A program made the translations under genes and the position numbers. Positions 1 to 9,419 of a DNA stretch of 64,000 nt are shown here, one piece after another. Origin of the DNA: Pelagomonas calceolata (Eukaryota > Sar > Pelagophyceae > Pelagomonadales > Pelagomonadaceae); NCBI GenBank assembly GCA_918797485.1, contig CAKKNE010000004.1:2604001-2668000 (forward strand). Reading direction: 5' to 3'. Below the pieces are notes generated by a model. The model did not search any database. It worked only from the letters and a program-made list of their open reading frames with translations, and was not told the origin of the DNA. How positions within the stretch are numbered: the first letter of the stretch is position 1; every line of letters starts with the position of its first letter.

Positions 1-1662
1 GCCGCGCGCGCGCTGCGCCTCGCGGACGACGACGAGACTGCTGAGAGAGAGGCCGCGCTGGTCGCCGTCTGCGCGTGCGTCGCCATGACGCCGCCCGCGG
101 AGTGGACGAACGCGCGCGAGGTTGCCATGGCGGCCTGGGCCTGCGGCGACGCCTGCGCCAAGGGCCGCGCCGACGAGCAGGCGGTATACGCGCTGCGGAC
201 GCTCTCGAACGCCGCGCCGCGGGGCTTCGCGGCGCGCGAGGCGAGCGACGTGGCCTGGGGCCTCGCTGCGGCGCGCGAGCGGCTGCTGCCGCCCGCGGCG
301 ACGGACAACGCGACGGTCGCCGACGTCGCGGCCTTCCTCGACCGCCTCGCGGACCACGCGCGGTCGGTACCCTACGCGCCGCGCGACGTGGCGACGGCGC
401 TCTGGGCCTGCGCGAAGATCGCCGAGGCGGTCGAGAGCTGTGTGGAAATCAACCAATGAGTTAGGTTATTGTCGCGTCGATGGCCTGGAAACTTCACGCC
501 ATCGAGCAGACGCAGCTACGGAGAAAATATCGCGTCGATGGCGTGGATCGCCCGAAATTTGATGTCCGCACAGGACTGGCGCGCCCAGGCGGCTTCACTA
601 CGAGCCGTCGCCGCGCTGCGCGCCAACGCGGACCGCATCAAGGGCCCGTGGCCGCCGCGCGACGCCGCGCAGGCGGCCGCGGCCGTCGCGAGCGCCGCCG
701 TCGACGCGCCGGAGGTCCTCGACCGCGCGACGGCCGCGGCCGCGCGGGGCTGCGACCGCTGGTCGCTGCGGGACGTGGCCGACGTCCTCTGGGCCTGCGC
801 GAGGCTGGATCGGCCGCCGGCCGCCGACGCCGTCGCGGCGCTCTGCGGGGCGCGTGCCGTCCGGCGGGCGAGCGACGGGGCGCCGCCGAACACGCGCGGG
901 CGCGCCGAGCTCTGCAGCGTCGCCTGGGCGGCCGCGTGCCTGGCCCACGAATCGCCGCAGCACCTGGTCGCGGCCGTCGACACCGTCGCCGCGGCCCACG
1001 GGGCCTTGGCCGCGGACGCCGACGACGACGGCGCGCGCGACGTGGGCAGTTCGACGCTGGGCGACGCGCCGACGCCGCCCGGCGCGCCGATGGCGCGGAC
1101 GCGGCGGCTACGCGCGCTCCACCACGCGCGCCTGGCGCTGGCGGCGGCCGGCGCGTCGGAAGAGCAACTGCAGACAGTCGACGCCGCGACGACCAATGAA
1201 TTGAGGCGGGCTGCCCGCGCGGCCTGGACGAGGCGGCCGTCGGCGCCGTCGTCGCGGCACGAGGCCGTGTCCAAGGTACTCCGGGGCATGAAGGCGCAGC
1301 ACGGCGTCGTGGCGACCGCGCACGACGAGCACGGCGGCCTCGCCGTCGACGTGCTCGTACGATTGCCCGACGGCCGCGCGGTCGCCGTCGAGGTCGACGG
1401 GCCGTCGCACTTCTGCGCCGACGACCCGAAGCGGCCGCTCGGCCACACGCGACTCAAGCGGCGGCTGCTCGAGCACGCGGGCCTCGAGGCCGTGTCGGTG
1501 CCCTACTACGAGTGGGACCGCATCCCGCACTGGTCCTCGATGGAGCGCGAGCGCTACCTGCAGCGGAAGCTGGGCATCACGACGCGGCTCGTCTACGACG
1601 GCGGCGACTCGTCGTCGTTCGCGCCGCTCGAGGGCGAGCGGGGGGCGAGCCGGTTGGCGTAG
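1..1662 (+). CDS. RAP-domain protein, 5'-partial, one introner intron
   Basis: The reading frame is open from base 1, so the gene starts outside the window. Exon 1 is 1-429, exon 2 is 574-1662, and 430-573 is an introner. About 505 residues are visible. The first two thirds are Ala/Arg-rich helical repeats with recurring 'DVA.ALWACAK' and 'DVADVLWACARL' units, like the helical repeats of FASTK/OPR-type proteins. The C-terminal part (genomic 1345-1560) is a RAP domain with VAVEVDGPSHF, then G.T.LKRRLL and VSVPYYEWD. RAP proteins bind organelle RNA and act in mitochondrial or plastid RNA processing; the domain resembles PD-(D/E)XK nuclease folds. The organelle cannot be told because the N-terminus is missing. 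Family confidence is high, exact role unknown. Confidence 0.85.
430..573 (+). mobile_element. Introner intron in RAP gene
   Basis: The element runs from CTGTGTGGAAATCAACC at 438 to the 3' end ATGTCCGCACAG at 573, after an 8-bp host segment GTCGAGAG (430-437). Removing 430-573 (144 nt, GT...CAG) joins the two RAP exons in frame; without splicing an in-frame TGA ends the protein. The 3' flank GACTGGCG matches the 5' flank at only 4 of 8 positions, so this insertion looks old. Inside are inverted modules of the type CACGCCATCGAGCAG and CGTCGATGGCGTGG. Confidence 0.85.
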
Positions 1663-1902
1663 TCCTCCTTCCTTTTTTCCTGAGAGAGTAACGTTTGGTT
1701 TGTGTTGATGCAATGAGTGCGTACAACCGCGTGGGAAAAAAACAACACCGCAGCCATCCCCCGCCCTCACCCCTCCCCGCCCAATCCCATCCACTCTTCC
1801 CCTCCTCCCTCCCTTCCTCCGTCGTAACAACCCTATCATAATAATATATATATGACCAGTAGCGAACGGAACGATACTCAAGCGTGGCTGCTAAGCGGAT
1901 TC

Positions 1903-1927
1903 CTAGTGTGTTTAACAGGCCGCTAGC
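1903..1927 (+). promoter_or_regulatory. CTAG-palindrome motif, forward
   Basis: CTAGTGTGTTTAACAGG followed by CCGCTAGC, 61 bp before the ATG of the WD40/RING-like gene and pointing toward it. The rest of the 326-bp gap from 1663 holds only pyrimidine-rich and AT-rich sequence (including a TATATATA stretch near 1845). Confidence 0.6.
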
Positions 1928-1988
1928 TAGCGTAGCACAAGAGCTCCAGAGCATCGCACCGATCACTTTGCGGTGGATGCGATAGAAA

Positions 1989-3461
1989 ATGAGGCGCCTC
2001 TTCGCCCCCCAGGACCGTCTCAGATTGGCCAACGAGGACGCCGTGAATGCTTTAGCGTTTGCGCCGCCGCGGGGCGCCTGGTCCGTCGAGGCGCACGCCC
2101 ACTTCCCGCCGGCGCTGCGCAAGCGCTGCGCGAAATTATTACTCCTAAAACCGGCGCACGTCCCGAACGTCTGCTGGCTGCGCGTTTTGTCCTATGCCCT
2201 AGACGCACGGGAGGCGGAGCCTTTACTAGCCTCGGCGGCGGGCAACGGCGTGCAGCTCTGGCGCGGCGGCGCGCCGGCCGGCCGATTAAGGGGGCACGCG
2301 TCCATCGTGAGGGCGGTGGCGTTCTCGGCACGCGGCGACGCGCTCGCGACCGCTGCGTTAGATGAGACGGTGCGCGTCTGGCGGCGGGTGGATCCCGCAC
2401 GTCGAAGAGCGGAGCGGAAGATTAGATCCGACGTCGTCTCCCCTAGAAGATCAAGAAGCGCCGGCCCGCCCCAGAGGCGCTCTTGTATGCGTTCAACATC
2501 GCCGGCCGTGAGCGACGCGTCGGGCGGCGTGTCCGACGGCGAGCTGCCCTGCCGCTTCCGATCTGGAAGCTTCGGCGAGCAGCAGAAAGGGGCTTGTGTG
2601 GTCTGCGGCGTCCGCGACACGGAGCCGGCCGTGGCCCTGCCCTGCTGCGGCCAGCGCTGCCACCGGAGCTGTTTGGAGCGGTGGTTGGCATTGGCGCCGG
2701 ACGCGCCGCTGCCCTCGAAGCCGCGGGCGCAGCGGTCCGTGGCCTTCGACGACGACGACGCGGAGCCGACGTGGGCGTGCGCGGCGGTGCTGCGGCACGG
2801 CTGCGATGTTTTAAGTGTGGCGCTGTCGGATTCCTTCTGTGTTTCGGGCGCGAGGGACGGGGGCGTGCGGATCTGGGCGCCGCACGACAACGAACGACTG
2901 GTCCACGCGTTGCGGGCTCCCGTTAATAACGAAACGAATGAACAGTGGGGCGCCGTGCGGTGCCTGGCCTTTTCTGGTAGTCGCGAGCGGGTCTGGGCAG
3001 GCTCCGACGACGGCTACGTGCGCCAGTTCGTCGTGAGCACGGGCGAACTTATGCTCAGGTTCCGCGCGCACGCGTCGCGTTTATATGATGTCGCCTTCTC
3101 GCCGGAACTGAACTTATTAGCGTCGTGCGGCCAGGACCAGTTGTTGAAGCTCTGGCGCGGCGACGTCGAGGTCGACGCGGCGCGGCACGACGCCTGGGTC
3201 CACGGCGTGGCCTTCGCGCCCGGCGGGCGTTTGGTGGCGACGGCCGGCGCGGACCTGACCGTGAGCGTGTTTCCGCTTGGTGGCGGGGGTTTCTCGGGAC
3301 AAACCCCGAGCGAGCTCAAGCGCCACGAGGGCGCCGTGACCTGCTTGGCGTTTGCGCCGGCCGAGGCGGGCGGCGGCCTCGCTTCCGGTAGTGTGGACGG
3401 GACCATCGCGCTCTGGCGCCGCGTGCACGAGGACACGGACGCGACGGACTCGGACGCCTAG
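1989..3461 (+). CDS. WD40-repeat protein with inserted RING-like zinc finger
   Basis: This 490-residue protein has WD40 units in two blocks. An N-terminal block (about residues 20-130) has 'LRGHASIVRAVAFSARGD' and 'VRVWRR'. A C-terminal block (about 270-480) has 'GGVRIW', 'DDGYVRQF', 'QDQLLKLW' and 'DGTIALW'. Between them, near residues 203-235, lies a Cys/His cluster CVVCGV...LPCCGQRCHRSCLERWL that looks like the first part of a RING finger. The last Cys pair of a classical RING is not visible, so ubiquitin-ligase activity is unproven. The start is the first ATG (GAAAATGAGG) and the frame runs uninterrupted. It could be a ubiquitin-ligase adaptor or scaffold; I do not recognise an orthologue. 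Confidence 0.75.
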   Translation: MRRLFAPQDRLRLANEDAVNALAFAPPRGAWSVEAHAHFPPALRKRCAKLLLLKPAHVPNVCWLRVLSYALDAREAEPLLASAAGNGVQLWRGGAPAGRLRGHASIVRAVAFSARGDALATAALDETVRVWRRVDPARRRAERKIRSDVVSPRRSRSAGPPQRRSCMRSTSPAVSDASGGVSDGELPCRFRSGSFGEQQKGACVVCGVRDTEPAVALPCCGQRCHRSCLERWLALAPDAPLPSKPRAQRSVAFDDDDAEPTWACAAVLRHGCDVLSVALSDSFCVSGARDGGVRIWAPHDNERLVHALRAPVNNETNEQWGAVRCLAFSGSRERVWAGSDDGYVRQFVVSTGELMLRFRAHASRLYDVAFSPELNLLASCGQDQLLKLWRGDVEVDAARHDAWVHGVAFAPGGRLVATAGADLTVSVFPLGGGGFSGQTPSELKRHEGAVTCLAFAPAEAGGGLASGSVDGTIALWRRVHEDTDATDSDA

Positions 3462-3704
3462 TTTTCCCATCCCCATCGCCGTATCTACCCCTGTTGTAAC
3501 AACTCATCATGATGAAGATTACCCTCGGGACGTACACGGACGGAGTCCGAGTCCAACTGCACGCCATCGGCGCATCACCGTCCCCCATTGCTGTTGTGCA
3601 TACTAGTAGTCCACTGGCACGCCATCGCTGCGACGCGCGCGACGGATTGAGTCCCCCGCACGCCATCAGTACTATTATAACACTCAAAATTTACCGTGAC
3701 TAGG
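3462..3704. other. Convergent 3' intergenic region with introner-like modules
   Basis: Between two convergent genes there are three copies of a short module, CACGCCATC(G/A), near 3562, 3621 and 3660; the middle one continues GCTGCGACGCG. The same words make up the interior of the introners. No gene is visible. They may be 3'-UTR relics of insertions or independent hairpin units. Confidence 0.35.
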
Positions 3705-4865
3705 CTACCGTTGCAGCTGGACCAAGCCCGCCTGCTCGAGCTTCCCGATGATGGCCCGGTTCGCGGGATCGCGCATCGCCTCCTGGAAGGCCCGCGGGTC
3801 CGAGCACCGCTGCATGAGCTCCTGCGTCTTCGGGTTCATCAGCAGCTCCCGCAATTCCTCATTTTTCAACACCGCATCAACTTCGTCCTGCTCCTTTTTC
3901 GTTTTGCAGGGCTCGGGGCCCTTGCCATTCGCGCAGTCCTCGGCGATTTGCGAGCAGAGGGGGCCCATCTCCTTTTTCTCTTTTTCCGTCGGTAAAGCTG
4001 GTGTTGAGGGTTTAGGGGCGTCCTCGTCGCCCGCCAGCTTGATCATGTGGCTGCCCATGACCTCGCAGAACTCCGTCAGGAAGCGTTTGAGTTCCGGATC
4101 GCTGTCGAACTTTTTCGCGCCGTTCTTCGGGTCCTTCTGGAGCTCTTGTAACGCCGCCTGCGCGTGTCGTATGTCATCGCGGCGCCATCGACGCGATGCA
4201 GCAAACCCCGATGGCGTAACCGCACGCGAATCGCTCTCACGTAACGCCATCGCCGCGACGCTACACCAGTAGATATATACAGACGCCGCGAAACGCGCCT
4301 GGTACTTGGGATTCGACATGCCCTTGGCCAGGACCGGCCGCTTGGCCATCTCCTTTATCAAATCGGGCGTGACCCACTCGCCGCCCTGGAGCGCGGCGGC
4401 CAACGGGTGTCGATCCTGCGCCATACTCGACGCGATCTCCTCCTTCATGGACTGCATGACCTCGCCCGGCTCCTTCTTTGACGATCGTGTGATCGTGGGC
4501 ATCTCGTCCTCCTTGGGTTTCGGCTTCGGCTTGGCCGGTTGCTTCTTGCTCGACGGTTTCTTGTCGAAAAACCCTTTTTTCAGGCCCTTCTTCATGCCGT
4601 CGCCAAAACTTTTTTTCATGCGCTTTTCTTCCTTGGCCGTCTTGGCGGCGCGTTCCGCTTTATTTTGTAACGCGTCGCCCATCATCAAATCTGCTAAGCT
4701 CGGCTCGACCTCCTCGACTTCTAGATCGTCTTCTGGTGGTGGCGGGGGCGCGTCCACATCTATTACCTTTGGTTGGTCGCTTGTGGAGGGTGCGTCGATC
4801 ACAAGTTTCTTGAGGTGGCTACTGCCCGTCGGCTCGGCCAGCAAGCTCTTGTCCGTGGCTGCCAT
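3705..4865 (-). CDS. STI1-domain Hsp70/Hsp90 co-chaperone-like protein, one introner intron
   Basis: Exon 1 is 4865-4290 and exon 2 is 4157-3705 on the minus strand, giving about 342 residues. The start is the ATG of MAATDKSLL; upstream codons in frame lack ATG. The N-terminal half is acidic then very Lys-rich (KKSFGDGMKKGLKKGFFDKK). A first STI1-type helical segment contains 'NPKYQARFAALQELQKDPK', which is made whole only if the intron is removed. A second STI1 domain closes the protein ('NEELRELLMNPKTQELMQ', 'DPANRAIIGKLEQAG'). Such domains bind hydrophobic segments in HIP, HOP and TIC40-like proteins, so a chaperone-client role is likely. Compartment is unclear and no TPR repeats are visible. 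Confidence 0.75.
   Translation of the reverse strand: MAATDKSLLAEPTGSSHLKKLVIDAPSTSDQPKVIDVDAPPPPPEDDLEVEEVEPSLADLMMGDALQNKAERAAKTAKEEKRMKKSFGDGMKKGLKKGFFDKKPSSKKQPAKPKPKPKEDEMPTITRSSKKEPGEVMQSMKEEIASSMAQDRHPLAAALQGGEWVTPDLIKEMAKRPVLAKGMSNPKYQARFAASVYIYWCSVAAMALRESDSRAVTPSGFAASRRWRRDDIRHAQAALQELQKDPKNGAKKFDSDPELKRFLTEFCEVMGSHMIKLAGDEDAPKPSTPALPTEKEKKEMGPLCSQIAEDCANGKGPEPCKTKKEQDEVDAVLKNEELRELLMNPKTQELMQRCSDPRAFQEAMRDPANRAIIGKLEQAGLVQLQR
4158..4289 (-). mobile_element. Introner intron with GC-AG splice sites in STI1 gene
   Basis: On the minus strand the sequence reads GCGGCGTC, then TGTATATATCTACTGG...GACACGCGCAG, then GCGGCGTT. The two 8-mers are a 7/8 target duplication. Excision of 4289-4158 (132 nt) leaves R-F-A-A-L-Q-E-L, a normal STI1 helix. 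This requires a GC 5' splice site. A GT alternative at 4280 would also keep frame but adds three residues. The termini differ from the CTGTGTGG family, while the inside carries the same CGTCGATGGCG-type modules, so it may be a second subfamily. Confidence 0.7.
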
Positions 4866-5014
4866 CTCCTGGTGTAGCGCTGTGCTTGGCGGATCAGTGC
4901 AATGCGAGAGTATGGACTGCTGTGCTGCGAGTTTTGATCGATCGTTGTCTTGCACAGTTCCTGAGCCTAACCTCCGGATTTATCGTGCTGCCCAATCGAG
5001 CTCGAAAAACCGAG

Positions 5015-5039
5015 GCTAGCGGTCTGTAAAGCCACTAGC
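5015..5039 (-). promoter_or_regulatory. CTAG-palindrome motif, minus orientation
   Basis: GCTAGCGGTCTGTAAAGCCACTAGC on the plus strand is the reverse form of the shared motif, so it points at the STI1 gene, whose ATG is 149 bp away. Confidence 0.6.
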
Positions 5040-5419
5040 AAGGCCAATCAAAGCCAATCGTACGCTTGCCCGGGGTTCTTACATCATTCCTGGCTCGCAA
5101 TCCTCTCCTTGGAAGATTACGTCGATCCGCATATCGACGATGTTTGCTGCATTGCCGGAGTGTGCTGAGCTCGCCAGGCCGCGCTATATCTGCGCCTGCC
5201 TCTGCGTTGAGGCCGTCGCGTCCTCTAGTACGCGGAACGCTACCGGTCTGGTCGCTTCGTCGCGCGGCACCTGAAAGTTTCGCCTTCAAGGCGCCAAGTT
5301 CGCCTCAGGCTCAACCGCGCGGGCGCAGAAATAGAGCGAGATTCTCGTGGCCGCCGAAATAGGGACCGGGGCCCCGAGTTGCATCGCTCCACCTGCGCAC
5401 GCATCCTCTTAGACCCGGG

Positions 5420-5880
5420 CCGTCGGGCGGCCCGGTGCGCGCCGTAGAGGACTCAAGCACCATTGATCGCCGCGGCCTCCTCGTCCTCTACGTCCTCTAC
5501 CAATTGACTTGGACAATAGCCATGTTCTACGCCTGGCCCGAGGGCTACCGGCTGCCGCCCATCGCGCCGCCGGCGCCGGTGATGATCCAGGTCGCGTCGT
5601 GGGCGAGGCCGCGCGCAGGGCGGTCGAGGAGAAGACGACGTCGGGGCTGATGGGCGCGCGCGTGCCGTCTACTCCTAGAATGCCCGTGCGCCTGAACTCG
5701 TGGTACACGCAGTACACGCGGAGCATGTGACCAGTGTGCTCGTCAGGCAAGCCCAGAAGCGTCGTCCACGTAGCCTCCTCGTCACGTATTTCGCCCGTTG
5801 CTCACGATACGCGCGCAAGTCCGGCAGCGTGAGCGCCGGCACAAGCTGCAAATTTGGCAAAACCCGTCCAAACCGGTGCA
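5420..5880 (-). pseudogene. Possible gene relic between STI1 and lipase genes
   Basis: The 4866-5941 gap has no intact gene. On the minus strand one frame gives 'LQLVPALTLPDLRAYREQRAKYV', and a second frame continues with 'DEEATWTTLLGLPDEHTGHM' and 'LRVYCVYHEFRRTGILGVDG', which look like real protein split by one frameshift or a missed intron. On the plus strand 5435-5650 a short hydrophobic frame (LLVLYVLYQLTWTIAMFYAW) is also open. I do not recognise either family. The stretch could be a decayed gene or the end of a multi-exon gene that I cannot resolve. Confidence 0.25.
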
Positions 5881-5941
5881 CCGCACTAGTCCTCAGACAA
5901 AAAAAGAAAGCCAAAAGATAGACGAAAAAAACACAAAACAA

Positions 5942-7888
5942 CTATGTCAAAACCGACCGATCAACCGGCCGCGCCCAGTCCGACGCGATCACCCTAGCTC
6001 GCAACGCCGCGAGCGCGTCCGGCGACTCGTCAGAAGCATAAGCCCCGGAGAGCTCCAACAACAAATCGCAGTAGCCCGCCGGCAGGTGGTGGCCCAGGAG
6101 CGCGTTCGATAGTAATAAACGCTCGTAGTCGCTTGCTGATGAGGCGAACGCGACCGGACCCGTAGCCAGCCGGTCGACGTGCACGACCGCGCCCGGCAAC
6201 AAAAGCGGCTCGCGCACGGACGACTCCGTCTCCGCTAAAGCAGCGGCGATGGCGCGCGAGTTCCCAGTTGAAACGACCGGCGGTGACGGCGCTCTCTCGG
6301 CGACCACAGCCTCGGCGAAGACGTCCAGGTCCGCCGTGAGGCCTGACAAAGGCACCTCCACGTTTTCATTGATGTCGTCTGTATGAGTAACGCTCACGGC
6401 GCCCCGTACCTCTGAGGATGGCGCCGCGCCGAAGAGGAGTTGCTGCAGCCGCCTTCCTAAACCTTGATCGACGAGCTCATCTAACAGACCTTCGACACTC
6501 AACACCGACAGCCGCGCGATGGGGTCGCGGCCGCGCACGGCGCCGAGGCAGAACGCTTTACATGCTTCGGCCAAGTTACGAGAGACGCACGGTCCCGCCG
6601 CCATGCAGTACACACGTGTTTTGGCGAATGTAGGCCACACGCTGTCATCATCAACATGAGCCAAGGCTAATAGGGCCGCCACGGAAGCGCCCATGCTGTG
6701 GCCGCACAATACCAAAGTGTAGTCTGAGTATTTCTCGTGAGCTTGTCGTAGAGCTTCTGCAGAAGCCTTCTCCACAAACGCCGCGCACCGCAGAAACCCC
6801 AAATGCGCCCGGCCATTCCTAAACTTGACCTGCGACGCCGTCACGTCCGCCAGGAGGTCGCGCGTCGCCACCGTGCCCCGGATGCCAATCACGACCCACC
6901 GCCTCGCATGGTCCAGACAAACAAAAAAACTGGGTTTGTAGGCTTTGATGGACCACTTCGTGCAGAGGACGGCATCTTCACTAAGGCCGGCCATGCTCCG
7001 CAGGGCCCGCGTGTTCTCCGCGCCGCAGCAGTCCTCGGCGGGATCGAAATAGGCTACTTTTTTGTAGGTAAACAAGGCGGCACCTTTCGACAGCGAGTCC
7101 ATGTGGCCCTCGGCCATGGCGAAGCCGTAGGCCTGCGTGGACATCAAATTTCACTGCATCTGCTCGATGGCGTGGAGAGTCTACGCCATCGACGCGACGC
7201 TGTCCCCGTAACTGCATCTGCTCGATGGCGTGGAGAGTATACGCCATCGACGCGACTGGTTGATTTCCACACCGCCGCAGGCCGCCCGGCAGTACAAAAA
7301 CGCGTGCGCGAGGTCAATAAGTTGCGCCCGCGCGACGTCCGGATGCGGTTTCGAAACCCATTCTTCATAGAAGCGCTCGTGGCTCTTTCGCACGCGGTAC
7401 CAGGCCGTCGGGTCCATGGGGTAGTCCTGGAGCGGCCTCCTGCCCAGCGTCGCGCGGCAGACGCGCCAGAAGAGCGACGTGCCGTCGTCCTGCGGAGGTT
7501 CCTCGTCTTCGATCGGAGCGGGCCCCGCGTCGACGCAATGCACCCAGACGCGCCTTCGACACCTATCCGTCGAGCGCTTCGCCGCGCGACCGCCCTTGCG
7601 GTGATCATTTAACCGCTCGAACGCCGTGCCGTATAGCCATCCTTCTTGATCCGTCGCGTCGCGCACCTCCACCCTCCAACCGGCGTCGTCCGGCGCGGCG
7701 CAGGGCCGGCCGCTGTCCTCGAACTCGAAGGGGTGCGGGTCGCCGCGGCTCCAGCAGCGGCGCCAGCCCGCGAGTGGGTAGTGGCGCTCGCTCGCGACGA
7801 TGCGGAAGGGCCTCGCTTTGGGCTGCGTGATGCGGGGCTGCATTAATGCGGGGTATCCCTGCTTCTCCGCGGTTGGTGTGTCCTCCAT
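5942..7888 (-). CDS. DysF-like / class 3 lipase fusion, one introner intron
   Basis: Exon 1 is 7888-7283 and exon 2 is 7132-5942, giving about 598 residues. The N-terminal 120 residues resemble a dysferlin/peroxin DysF module: 'GWRRCWSRGDPHPFEFED', 'EGWLYGTAFERL', 'RRRVWVHC'. The rest is a class 3 (Rhizomucor-type) lipase domain with 'WVVIGIRGTVATRDLLADV' as oxyanion region, nucleophile elbow GHSMG near residue 370, and 'SVTHTDDINENVEVPL' late in the protein. It resembles sn-1-specific diacylglycerol lipases. Start chosen at MEDTPTAEK. No signal peptide or clear membrane span. The intron at 7133-7282 must be removed to join '...FLYCRA' to 'AYGFAMAEGH'. Confidence 0.8.
7133..7282 (-). mobile_element. 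Introner intron with GC 5' splice site in lipase gene
   Basis: Minus strand: GCCTGCGG (7282-7275), then CGGTGTGGAAATCAACCAG...TTTGATGTCCACGCAG (to 7133), then GCCTACGG. The 8-mers match 7/8. Only removal of 150 nt from the GC of the first copy to the CAG restores the lipase frame; the GTGTGG inside the terminal repeat would shift it. The body holds a tandem duplication of about 55 bp (CGCGTCGATGGCGTA...CATCGAGCAGATGCAG twice). Confidence 0.85.
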
Positions 7889-8081
7889 CGATGCGCGCCG
7901 CGATGTGGCACACTGCAGTGTGGCTGCAGGTGGCACTCTTTTTGTTATCGCTTGTGCTGACGTATTATTATCAGGAGCGGGCAGAGCCTCGGCAGCGCTC
8001 GACAGCAGCTACTGAAAGCTGCGTAGCCGCGTCAATCGGCCACAGCTGAGCAATGCGCCCACGTCGACGCCCCCTGGATCT

Positions 8082-8104
8082 CTAGTGTGTTACAGGACGC
8101 TAGC
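8082..8104 (+). promoter_or_regulatory. CTAG-palindrome motif, forward
   Basis: CTAGTGTGTTACAGG followed by ACGCTAGC, in the 458-bp gap between the divergent lipase and CID/G-patch genes. It points toward the latter, whose ATG is 242 bp downstream. Nothing else is recognisable in the gap. Confidence 0.6.
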
Positions 8105-8346
8105 TGCAATTTTGGCCATATAAAAAAACGCGCTGCGCAAGCTTCTGGAGCGAGCTCATCGTGTACTACACATCTTCAGCACGCGCACGTATCCCTTGGC
8201 TGGTCCGCTTGCGGTACGCAGGCAAATCAAGCCCTGCACCCCAATCACACCCAGCAGCAGCCTCGCCGCGCGCGGGCGGGCGCGAACGCCAGTCGCCGCG
8301 AAGGCGCAAAACGAGCAGAAAAAAAGCGCCAGCCCAGCAGCAAACA

Positions 8347-9411
8347 ATGTCCGGCTTCCGCATGAGCCTCGGCACCGCCGCGCCACCGGCAACGAGCGAC
8401 GACGCCGCGACGTTCCAGAAGCTCTTGGCCGACATGTCCGGCACGAAGGAAAGCATCAAACAAGCCAAGGAGTGGCTCCTCCAGCGACCTGATAAAGCTG
8501 AGACCTTCGCCAAAGCCCTCCAGAAACATGTGATGAACAACCCCGGATTCCAGAAATTACTTTTCGCCGTCTATCTACTAAATGACATCTTCTTCGCGGC
8601 GCGGACGAAGGACGATCCGTTTCGGAGGAGCTTCGCTCCTGTACTATCAGATATCATCCGCGGGGCCTCGAAAAGTGCAAAGGACGATGCGTCCCGAGAG
8701 AAACTAGTCAAAGTGATCGAGCTCTGGGGCGCGAAGAAGGTTTTTAATAGTGAGCAGATTGACGAGCTGAAGGTGGCGGCGAAGAATGAACCACAACCAG
8801 TGGCGACGGTGCAGGACCAGCGCTGCGACCTCTCGACGATTCCCGTGGGCGTCATGGCGGGTCTCGTGAAAGTAGCATTAAATGGCGGCCACGAGCCCTG
8901 GCGGCCGCTGGATCTGACGACGATGCCGACGGCGGCGCCGATGCCCGTCGAGCCCGGGCGGTTGGAAGCTAGGGTCAAGGAGTTTTATAGGTTGTTGGAA
9001 AAGGACAAACTACGACGAGCGGCGCAGCAGAAGCCGCCTTCTTCCCTAAATGAGGAGGAGGAGGACCCGGAGCACCGTGCCCAACAAGATGATAGGAAGC
9101 GACGACGCGCCTACGAGCAGCTCGATTCCGGGTATAGTACGAGAAGGGTCGACGAGGACGCGACGCGGCGCCAGGGCCTGGACGCGGCCATCGGTGCGGA
9201 TAACATGGGCCACCAGATGCTCCAGCAGATGGGCTGGCGCGAGGGCGGCCTCGGCGCGCGCGGCACGGGCATCGCGGAGCCCATCGACGTGCGGCAGCAG
9301 CAGTCGAACCAGGGCGTCGGTGCTGGTCAGCAGCAGCAACAACCCGAGGACGAGTTTTCTCAATATAGGACGCAGCGGTCGTCGCAGTACCGGAGCCGGT
9401 GGGGGACCTAA
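8347..9411 (+). CDS. CID and G-patch splicing factor, CHERP-like
   Basis: A protein of 354 residues, starting at ATGTCCGGC. Residues 20-150 form a CID helical domain ('SIKQAKEWLLQRPDKAETFA', 'LLFAVYLLNDIFF', 'VIELWGAKKVF'), the fold that binds RNA polymerase II CTD or U2 snRNP partners. A charged middle region is followed by a G-patch near residue 285 ('NMGHQMLQQMGWREGGLG'), which activates DEAH helicases in splicing. CID plus G-patch without an RRM fits CHERP, a U2 snRNP-associated factor. The family's SWAP domain is not visible. The tail is Gln-rich (QQQQQPEDEF). Expected in the nucleus. Confidence 0.8.
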   Translation: MSGFRMSLGTAAPPATSDDAATFQKLLADMSGTKESIKQAKEWLLQRPDKAETFAKALQKHVMNNPGFQKLLFAVYLLNDIFFAARTKDDPFRRSFAPVLSDIIRGASKSAKDDASREKLVKVIELWGAKKVFNSEQIDELKVAAKNEPQPVATVQDQRCDLSTIPVGVMAGLVKVALNGGHEPWRPLDLTTMPTAAPMPVEPGRLEARVKEFYRLLEKDKLRRAAQQKPPSSLNEEEEDPEHRAQQDDRKRRRAYEQLDSGYSTRRVDEDATRRQGLDAAIGADNMGHQMLQQMGWREGGLGARGTGIAEPIDVRQQQSNQGVGAGQQQQQPEDEFSQYRTQRSSQYRSRWGT

Positions 9412-9419
9412 GCCTAGTT

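Noticed and set aside
516-1457. Long minus-strand frame opposite the RAP gene, and similar antisense frames elsewhere
   Set aside because: Composition follows the codon bias of the sense gene, with no ATG context, domain or flanking motif.
5066-5362. 98-residue plus-strand frame upstream of the STI1 gene
   Set aside because: Arg/Pro/Ser-rich, no conserved pattern, and it overlaps the presumed promoter side of the divergent region.
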